A stretch of DNA of 64,000 nt from Oreohelix idahoensis (lineage: Eukaryota; Mollusca; Gastropoda; Stylommatophora; Oreohelicidae): NCBI GenBank assembly GCA_024509875.1, contig JAMPIV010006391.1:620001-684000 (forward strand). The letters run 5' to 3'. Of this stretch, positions 22,593-31,222 are shown in pieces (positions within the stretch are counted from its first letter, which is position 1; the number at the start of each line of letters is the position of its first letter). The translations under genes and the position numbers were made by a program. The notes beneath the pieces are model-generated. The model made no database searches, was not told the origin of the DNA, and worked only from the letters and a program-made list of their open reading frames with translations.

Positions 22593-23201
22593 TATCTTAT
22601 ATTTAGTCTCACATAATGAGTGCTGACAAGATAGAGCAGCTCGTTTAATTTAAGATTTGTTTAGTTTTCATTTACATGTCATGTAAAATCCTTGTTAGTT
22701 ATCTCTTATTTTGTACTACATTGCATTTTAAAAATGGCATGAGATTGTTAAAATATCTAGAGATAATCTAGATGGGCACATCATTTGTATAAGCAACTAT
22801 TCTAATTTTCTTCTATGGGGAGATTGGGACGGGGGTGACCTGTGGTACTAACAGTCTGTTGTACGCCTCTGCTAGTTTGAAGTCTGAAATGATTTCATCT
22901 ACATACATATTTCTTCTTCTTCTTCTTCTTTGATCCTTAGCCGCCGACCGTCAAAGCAGTCAGTGGCCATCACGCCTAGTGGCGTCTTGTAGGGCAACAA
23001 CAAATTGATTCCACTTTGCTCGGTCGGTGGCCATCCTTCGTACAGTACCCCAACTCTGGTTCATTCTTTGCATCTCAGCCTCCACAGTCCTCCGCCAGGT
23101 TGTTTTTGGTCGGCCTCTCTTTCGTTTTCCTTCAGGGGTCCAAAGCATAGCTGTTCTTGTGATGGCATCGGGGTCTCTTCTGAGGACATGACCAACCCAG
23201 C

Positions 23202-25081
23202 TGTCGCAGATATATTTGATGGTGCACTCCAATTGACGTTGAATGAGAATTCAATTGTCGCATAAAGAGTTTTGTAAAGTGAGGAAGATGTGTAGAAAGC
23301 ACATAGACCTTTAGACACTAGTTTTCACAGATGTGAGCTAGTGTTGAGGGAAAGAGTTAACAGAAGGGCACAGGTTGGTGTCAGTGATTCTCTCACCTTT
23401 AGACTACCAACTCTTGTATTTTTCTGGCGACGACTAACTCTTTCTTACTCAAATCTTTTTGAAGTAACAGGTAATAATAGTAATAACTAGTAGTAACAGG
23501 TAATAATACAAGGAGGGTTGAGAATGTTTTTCTGAACAGAACATACAATCTACTAAGTCAAACTCCGAATGATGGTGAGTTACAGAATGTACATAATTAC
23601 TTTAATTACAGTGGAAAATAAAATCAATGTTGTCATATACTTTGAAAAAATAAAGAAATACTAGGAAATTTAGAACTGTCACTGTCTTTGGTTCAGATAA
23701 GAAGTAAGAGGCTATTTTCCTCACTGACGAAAGTTTATTCCTACGGCTATTTCGTGGAAAAGTGAATCCTGATTTTGGTCTGGGTTTTAAGTAGACTTAT
23801 CTGCTTCAGTCCAAGAGATGACTAGGCTTTCCGTTAACCTGGTTGTGAAGTTGCGTTATGAAGTTCAGGTGCTGACGATGTGTTGACTGCTTAAATCGGT
23901 AGACTGCTCAGGGTTGCTGACTAGTGATATCACCGCTAGGTTTGAGACGTAAGCACTAGTTCTCTCTGTAGCATAGAGCAACTAGGCGGTTTACTCGCAA
24001 CAATTTACAGCAATCAAAATCCAGAAACTGGCTAGGATTCTGCAACTGGGCTGTGGAAGACAATACAGGCAATCAATCTTCTGTTTTTTTTTTTTTTCAG
24101 ATATATTAACTACAGCCACTCCGGACATTTCGTCTCAGAATGGTGCCTAATAACATATTTACCTGAAACCATAACAGTCAGTCTTCCTTAAAAGCGACTG
24201 TCCGTTTGTTTACAAATTCCTGTCTAGCAGTAGTCTCACACTGGTCAGGTCAGTCAGGTCAACCTTTGTTATAAGCAGACGCCTTGCCGTGTACGTCCAT
24301 GCGTGACTGCATTGGAGGAATGCTATTTCATTCACTCGTTCCTTGAACAACATGGTTCTTCTCTCGTTCACAACAGCTTTCTTCATCACTTTCCTAATAC
24401 AATTAGCTTGTAGTACTTTCTCATATCAGCCAGTACTTACATCATTATAATGCATCAATAACATTCATAATACATAAAATGCAAAATAGCTATCAATCTA
24501 ATGTAAAGAAATAAAACCACAATATTAAGTATTTCACACTTTACATCAGTTAACTAATCCCTTGGTATTAGAGTTAGCTAATTAAGCGAATACTGAGAGT
24601 TTGCTTACCGCTCAGGACTTTATCCGCAGCTTAAGAAATAGAACTTTAGTAGCGTTTACTCTCAATCAATCACATATACTTGTAGGTATGCGGTAAGTTG
24701 ATGCTTCTATTCTATAACTTATAAGCGTGCGTTGTCTTCCCGCGGTTAATCAGCAAGTGCTCTTAAAAACTCAGCGTTCGTTTGCATGAAGTTAAAATAT
24801 TTCCTGATTCCCACGCCAAGCACACTGAAATATAATACTCTGGGAACCAATGGTTTCGACCAAGCTAATAAATCGTATAGACATCTTTAAAAAAATGCTT
24901 TTAAGTGCCTTTGATAGAATTTGGGATCGTATGACAGGACTATTAATGAAGACTTGAAAAACAGCTAAAGAAACGATCGCAGGTGCAAATATTTCCGTAG
25001 AGAACACAGACAAATGTGAAGGAAAAGAAAAGTAAGGAATTTTAACATAATCTAGACAAAATCTTCGAGCACTCTGTGACA
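23202..25081 (-). repeat. downstream (3') LTR of the 6.4-kb element
   Basis: On the minus strand it begins TGTCACAGAGTG right after the purine tract. 23485-25081 matches the upstream repeat. The last 283 bp (23202-23484) are present only in this copy, yet they carry the TG..CA-type end and the target duplication. A 17-bp unit (AGTAACAGGTAATAATA) occurs twice across the boundary (23463 and 23491). Confidence 0.75.
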
Positions 25082-25094
25082 GAAACTCCCCAAT

Positions 25095-27341
25095 TTAAAA
25101 TAGTTGCAAACTATTCAACGAGAGAAGGTCTTTGTCTAAATTATAAATTCCTTCTGTCACCCAACTTTTCAATTCTCTCGACCTCTGTCCGCTTGCTAAC
25201 GCTCCACTTGGCCATGGCTCTACATTTTGAGAATCCCTGAAGTTCCGAGTTATCGAAGAGCTAACTTTCATAATTCCTTCGGGCCCCGTTCGTCTTGCCA
25301 AAATGCTGTACTCATTCACCTTTTCACACAAATTACGGTTAGAATGAACTACTTCTGACCTTCCACTATCTGTTGTCAGTTCGCTGCGCTTAGTCTGCCA
25401 TTGTTCTGTGGCCCGCTTGAATGGGCGTGCAAAACATCCTTTGTCACGGTAACAATGAAAACTTTGCCGGTGTGTCTTCCATAAAAAATTGGAACTTCTC
25501 ATGTATCTCCTTAAGTCTGCTGCTATGTTTGACCTGCCTAGGCGGTAAATGTTCTTTTTCTTTCTTTCTGGATTGAAAGATTTAAATGGGCTACGTGAGT
25601 TCAATCTAACAAGAGTTAAGTTTTCTAAACCTCCCAAGTTTGCAGACAACTTGTTCTTTGATAAATCACACCAAGATTGAGGGTAACTGGCGTTCAGGTA
25701 TGAACGAGGCAGTTTTTCGTGGGTGAAAGTCAAATTTATAGCTGTGAGCACAGGTGGTTTAATGCGGGTGTCATTCAATTTTCTGTCCATCCGGTGGTCA
25801 TTCCCATTATCCATTCTTTTCTCACCCATAGGCGTATCTTGTATCTCAGTCTCGGCTGAATGGTTTTCAGCCTGGGCTTTTCCTATCACTGTTGTGATAT
25901 TGTCAAGCAAAATTTTGTTTGGATCTTTCAATGACCCTGACGTATCTCCACTCATTTGAAAATACTCATCTCCTTCTGTAAAACTAATCGTCTCCTTGAG
26001 ATTAGGGAAACTGTTATAGAATGGCTTCTCAGCAGAAGTATGAACTCTCTCATTTTCATCCGGGTTTTTATGTTCCCGGGGTCCATTGTTTGGTACAGGT
26101 GCTAAAATTTCCGTTTGCATGAGGTTTTCACAGAAGGGACTTCCACCTGGCGCCTGTGAACTACGTTCGCTGGGTGTCATATTCGCTTCTCTCTCACAGA
26201 GAAGGGGTGGGGTTTTTGGTTCTGGGTTAAATCCAGTGATATTGCAAAGTTCTGCCGGTTTATACTTTTCCAACATTCCAGTGGATAAAGTCACAGGTAA
26301 AAAAGTTTCCTCCTGAACCTGGTCTACGACCATTGTGTCTCTATGAGTCACATGTTTTATCAGACCTTTGCGTGGTTCCGCGTGTACCATTAAAGGCTGT
26401 TTTAGTTCTCCTAGAACTATGTAACTTCCCTTGTCGTTCACTCCGTTAGTGTCAACAATGAGAGGTTCCTCTGGGCTACTATTAAGCTCTCTGTCCTTTT
26501 GTTGCCCAGGTGTCATTAATTGCGGGAGGGGGCCGTTACTGAAGTTATCTTTCTGCTTAGACGCTTCTTTACAGTCTCCATTCCTCCGGTTTGTAGTGTT
26601 TTTGTAGTCCTGAGCGCTTTTGTTGTGGTTATGAAATCGGTCTTTGTGCGCTTTCTGAGATTGAGCGAAGGCATGTTGTTGATTATTAGAGATGTTCGGG
26701 GTGTCTTGGGAATTCCTCTTCTGACGTGTTCCTGACGAGAGTGTACTTTTCCTCATACTACCTGCATTTATGTGCGTAGGTACCTTCACAAAGGGGTCAT
26801 GACTTATCGAGTTCGATGTCCGCCTCTCTGCTTTGCCTAAACATGTGCTCTGAGTACTAATTTGCGCTTCCTGTGGAGCAGAGGGTGCTTCCTCTTGAAA
26901 TAATGGTTCATCTGACCTGGGAGTGGGGCTGTGGGATTCTATGGCCTCATGACTAATCATGGGTTTCAAATCTCCTAGCGAGTTTTGAGTTTCCAGTGGC
27001 GGCGTCTTCAACTTAAGGTAAAGAGGAGCTTCCAGCTGCTCCTTCTCATATGCTGCTTCACTGCTTATGGCCTCTTCTTTCCACTTGGCTTCCTTCTCGT
27101 TCCAGTCGCGAGTCCATTTTTCATCACTCTCTATCATTTCCATCTCAGTTCTCGTGAAAAGTTCTGCTTGTTCTAAGACATGTTTCGAAATTAACTTTCT
27201 CGAGTAACCTCTTTCCTCGCCTTCCAAATAAGAGTCACTTATCCATGTATCTAGACATCTTATAATTTTTATGAAATCGTTCACTTTGTGATCTTTCAAA
27301 TATTGGATAAATTGAGCTCTAAGTTCCGCTACTGCGTTCAT
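25095..27341 (-). CDS. 748-codon protein of the LTR-type element, function unknown
   Basis: I do not recognise this protein. It is one intact frame filling almost the whole interior of the element. Residues 1-115 are helical and charged (MNAVAELRAQFIQYLKDHKV, EKWTRDWNEKEAKWKEE). The middle, about 115-540, is Ser/Pro/Gln/Asn-rich and looks disordered (SHSPTPRSDEPLFQEEAPSA). From about 545 it is basic and more conserved-looking (INLTFTHEKLPRSYLNASYP, NPERKKKNIYRLGRSNIAAD, FHCYRDKGCFARPFKRATEQ). I see no zinc knuckle, DTG/DSG, YxDD or DDE motif, signal peptide or membrane segment. Position and composition suggest a Gag-like or RNA-binding protein, but this is inference. It stops 13 bases before the 3' LTR. 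Confidence 0.75.
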   Translation of the reverse strand: MNAVAELRAQFIQYLKDHKVNDFIKIIRCLDTWISDSYLEGEERGYSRKLISKHVLEQAELFTRTEMEMIESDEKWTRDWNEKEAKWKEEAISSEAAYEKEQLEAPLYLKLKTPPLETQNSLGDLKPMISHEAIESHSPTPRSDEPLFQEEAPSAPQEAQISTQSTCLGKAERRTSNSISHDPFVKVPTHINAGSMRKSTLSSGTRQKRNSQDTPNISNNQQHAFAQSQKAHKDRFHNHNKSAQDYKNTTNRRNGDCKEASKQKDNFSNGPLPQLMTPGQQKDRELNSSPEEPLIVDTNGVNDKGSYIVLGELKQPLMVHAEPRKGLIKHVTHRDTMVVDQVQEETFLPVTLSTGMLEKYKPAELCNITGFNPEPKTPPLLCEREANMTPSERSSQAPGGSPFCENLMQTEILAPVPNNGPREHKNPDENERVHTSAEKPFYNSFPNLKETISFTEGDEYFQMSGDTSGSLKDPNKILLDNITTVIGKAQAENHSAETEIQDTPMGEKRMDNGNDHRMDRKLNDTRIKPPVLTAINLTFTHEKLPRSYLNASYPQSWCDLSKNKLSANLGGLENLTLVRLNSRSPFKSFNPERKKKNIYRLGRSNIAADLRRYMRSSNFLWKTHRQSFHCYRDKGCFARPFKRATEQWQTKRSELTTDSGRSEVVHSNRNLCEKVNEYSILARRTGPEGIMKVSSSITRNFRDSQNVEPWPSGALASGQRSRELKSWVTEGIYNLDKDLLSLNSLQLF

Positions 27342-27941
27342 TTTAGATCGCTGGGTAGGTAAATCAATCTCTCAGTATACGCTGTACTAGTTTCCAGTTA
27401 TTACTAATAATTCTAAAAAGTATTGTAATAATAAACCACTGATCAATTTACAGAAGCTCGAGGTAATACTATTAAGTCTACTGACGTAATGTATCCCTTT
27501 TCAAGAGACTAGTATAATTGATATTTTAATAATATACTTATTTCTACTGAATTAAGATATTATTAACTTGAGCCAGACTCAAGTATAATTTATTTATTTT
27601 TAACCCTGTGTATACTCTTATTTCTTCTGAAGTAAGGTATTACAATTGCAGCCAGTCTTTCACACACAATCATCAACTTGTACACTTAGTTATCTTAAGC
27701 CACTAATTAACTTAATGAACTTAATTAATCTAAGTAACTTAATTAATTAAATAATTAATTAATTAATTCCAGGACCATTCAGATTTCACTTTCCTTATTC
27801 TACTGTGTAATTCCACAATTCTGTTCAGAAAATATAAGAAGTTTCGTTGTCTAGGGATATACAACAGATTCTACTCCAAGGTATTGATAGACTACTAGTT
27901 AAAGATTCAACAATTCTTCTGCAGATAGGTTACTAAAGGTA

Positions 27942-27964
27942 AGATTCCGGACTGAGACTCCCAA
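27942..27964 (-). promoter_or_regulatory. possible primer-binding site
   Basis: On the minus strand, TGGGAGTCTCAGTCCGG follows the end of the upstream repeat directly. Primer-binding sites start TGG because tRNAs end CCA. The matching tRNA was not identified. If the LTR truly ends 283 bp further on, this match is coincidental. Confidence 0.4.
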
Positions 27965-29612
27965 CTAGTAGTAACAGGTAATAATACAAGGAGGGTTGAG
28001 AATGTTTTTCTGAACAGAACATACAATCTACTAAGTCAAACTCCGAATGATGGTGAGTTACAGAATGTACATAATTACTTTAATTACAGTGGAAAATAAA
28101 ATCAATGTTGTCATATACTTTGAAAAAATAAAGAAATACTAGGAAATTTAGAACTGTCACTGTCTTTGGTTCAGATAAGAAGTAAGAGGCTATTTTCCTC
28201 ACTGACTACGGCTATTTCGTGGAAAAGTGAATCCTGATTTTGGTCTGGGTTTTAAGTAGACTTATCTGCTTCAGTCCAAGAGATGACTAGGCTTTCCGTT
28301 AACCTGGTTGTGAAGTTGCGTTATGAAGTTCAGGTGCTGACGATGTGTTGACTGCTTAAATCGGTAGACTGCTCAGGGTTGCTGACTAGTGATATCACCG
28401 CTAGGTTTGAGACGTAAGCACTAGTTCTCTCTGTAGCATAGAGCAACTAGGCGGTTTACTCGCAACAATTTACAGCAATCAAAATCCAGAAACTGGCTAG
28501 GATTCTGCAACTGGGCTGTGGAAGACAATACAGGCAATCAATCTTCTATTTTTTTTTTCAGATATATTAACTACAGCCACTCCGGACATTTCGTCTCAGA
28601 ATGGTGCCTAATAACATATTTACCTGAAACCACAACAGTCAGTTTTCCTTAAAACCGACTGTCCGTTTGTTTACAAATTCCTGTCTAGCAGTAGTCTCAC
28701 ACTGGTCGGGTCAGTCAGGTCAACCTTTGTTATAAGCAGACGCCTTGCCGTGTGCGTCCATGCGTGACTGCATTGGAGGAATGCTATTTCATTCACTCGT
28801 TCCTTGAACAACATGGTTCTTCTCTCGTTCACATCAGCTTTCTTCATCACTTTCCTAATACAATTAGCTTGTAGTACTTTCTCATATCAGCCAGTACTTA
28901 CATCATTATAATGCATCAATAACATTCATAATACATAAAATGCAAAATAGCTATCAATCTAATGTAAAGAAATAAAACCACAATATTAAGTATTTCACAC
29001 TTTACATCAGTTAACTAATCCCTTGGTATTAGAGTTAGCTAATTAAGCGAATACTGAGAGTTTGCTTACCGCTCAGGACTTTATCCGCAGCTTAAGAAAT
29101 AGAACTTTAGTAGCGTTTACTCTCAATCAATCACATATACTTGTAGGTATGCGGTAAGTTGATGCTTCTATTCTATAACTTATAAGCGTGCGTTGTCTTC
29201 CCGCGGTTAATCAGCAAGTGCTCTTAAAAACTCAGCGTTCGTTTGCATGAAGTTAAAATATTTCCTGATTCCCACGCCAAGAGTTAATTATGTCCCGTCT
29301 CATACTAAGACACGTAAAAGATTTATCGTGCCGGTCTCCAGTTGACCATTGCACACTGAAATATAATACTCTGGGAACCACTGGTTTCGACCAAGCTAAT
29401 AAATCGTATAGACATCTTTAAAGAAATGCTTTTAAGTGACTTTGATAGAATTTGGGATCGTATGACAGGACTATTAATGAAGACTTGAAAAACAGCTAAA
29501 GAAACGATCGCAGGTGCAAATATTTCCGTAGAGAACACAGACAAATGTGAAGGAAAAGAAAAGTAAGGAATTTTAACATAATCTAGACAAAATCTTCGAG
29601 CACTCTGTGACA
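27963..29612 (-). repeat. upstream (5') LTR of the 6.4-kb element
   Basis: 1650 bp that match 23485-25081 with few substitutions. This copy has an extra 70 bp (29281-29350), lacks about 15 bp present near 23727 in the other copy, and has a shorter T run. The 27341-27962 gap to the ORF is an untranslated leader with no other recognisable content. Confidence 0.8.
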
Positions 29613-29966
29613 CCAGCTCCAGCGTCTGAAAGCTATGATGGTGTGCATGTCCTCTTGCTTGCTACGAGTAAGCAGATCTTGGTTAGTGATGGTATTTGGC
29701 CAAAAGATTCGGTAAATTTTTCTTAGGCATGTTGTGTGAAAAGAGGACAATTTCGACATTTCCTTCTCTGTAACTCTCCAGCATTCCGCACCATAGAGAA
29801 GCACAGAAAGCACACAGCTCTGATATAATCTTAATTTTGTGCTTGTGCTGTGTTGGGAGGACTTCCAGATGTTGTTTAGGCTAAAGAAGGCTGTTCTTGC
29901 CTTATTCAGTCTGACATTGACGTCTCTGCCTGCCCCGCCGTCTGGTGTTACTATGCTTCCTATCAA

Positions 29967-30758
29967 TGACAGTTCAAAATGCCGCCTGATCTCTCTGACT
30001 AAACGCGTCAGATACCTTAATCACCTTGACACATAGGTACAACTTGGCATTCCCCGCCAATTGCACATTATCAGGCTGTAGTATAATAGCCGAAAACACA
30101 GGCCTCGTTCTGACGTCGGCCGTGTACTGCTGATAAGCAGGTTATCATCAACCCTGCAGTAATGCGGATGTGGACATAAATACGCCGCCAATCTGCGGCT
30201 CCCACAATATATCTTCGTCACTGGATTTCTGGATGGTATGAAGACTAATAGTCTTGGATGGCTACCTTGAGCACAACATATATGTTCTGTAATGGAGGAC
30301 CGGTGAGTTGCAGTTCACAGACTAAGTAATCTTCTAACATGTTCTGCCACCGAAAGCATAGTAATGGAAAAAGTCGGTATCACCTGTAACCGAGTCCACA
30401 GAACCTAACAAGGAACTCTGCTGTCATTACAACGCACAGAGATTCACTAGGGAAAACTGCCATCGCAGCCACTTCGACGATTTTCCCGAAAAAACACAAT
30501 GGACTCTCGTCCCTACAGAAACCAGGACATTTCACGGCTTGCCGGAAGTCTAACTCCACTCCCGCTTAAAAAAAACCTGCCCATGGGCATACGCCCGAAC
30601 TGTCTACCTTTGACCCTAAAGGTCAAACACAATGAATGAATAAACAAGGGAAGACAACCCCCAATCAACCTGACATCGCAGGTAAAGACACAATTATTCT
30701 TATGATAAAACATAAGCAAATAACTTGACAGATGACTCCGTCAAAAATGACAGCAACA
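29967..30758 (-). repeat. 3' LTR of Gmr1-like copy 2
   Basis: 792 bp, minus-strand TGTTGCTGTC...GAACTGTCA (TG...CA). It differs from the 5' LTR by about five substitutions and one 2-bp indel, roughly 99.3% identity. Confidence 0.9.
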
Positions 30759-31222
30759 TATTACTACAACCCCCCTGTAAAAAAAAAATGAAATTTTTTT
30801 TTTTTTAAATATGTCCATGAGCAAGATTGCACAAGTATCACCTATGTGCTCATGAAAAAAATGAACCTAATATCAGGTACAATAGACGCATAAATAAAGC
30901 GTCTGAAGAGGATACAAAACATCTCCCAACATAGGAGAAAATATTTCCTTTAAGCCAAACAAACTAAGGGGGTACCATTAAAGAAACCTAAGTTGCTGGC
31001 AATACCAATCATATATCAAACATTACTAAATACTATAATTATAGCAATATACACATGTCATGAATTACAATGCTATATTAGCAACATATCCCTGATGGAT
31101 GGACAAAATGAAATTTGTTAAATTATCTAAACATCATCCAAATACATTTGTATTACAACATATTAGGATATTAAGGACAGACAAAAGTCTGAAAGTGTAT
31201 CAGGAGATCTAGGACACAAGAT
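30759..31222 (-). other. 3' untranslated region of Gmr1-like copy 2
   Basis: It lies between the pol stop and the 3' LTR. It holds an A/T homopolymer patch near 30780-30810 and the polypurine tract next to the LTR. No env-like ORF is present. Confidence 0.7.

Larger units (their letters stand above)
23202..29612 (-). mobile_element. 6.4-kb non-autonomous LTR-type element with one unknown ORF
   Basis: Outer ends are TGTCGCAG and CTGTGACA (7 of 8 bases inverted). They are flanked by CCAGC at 23197-23201 and 29613-29617, inside the RTE-A LINE. Long direct repeats (23485-25081 and 27963-29612) flank an interior with a single 748-codon ORF on the minus strand. The ORF is followed at once by a purine-rich AATTGGGGAG and the downstream repeat. 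I see no protease, RT, RNase H or integrase motifs. The repeats differ at few sites, so insertion is fairly recent. Confidence 0.82.

Noticed and set aside
25723..27176. Plus-strand ORFs of 60-78 codons opposite the 748-codon ORF
   Set aside because: Antisense shadows of the long minus-strand frame.
30513..30719. 68-codon minus-strand ORF present in both LTRs (30513 and 38565)
   Set aside because: The duplication follows from the LTRs. No domain, and LTR ORFs of this size are expected by chance.
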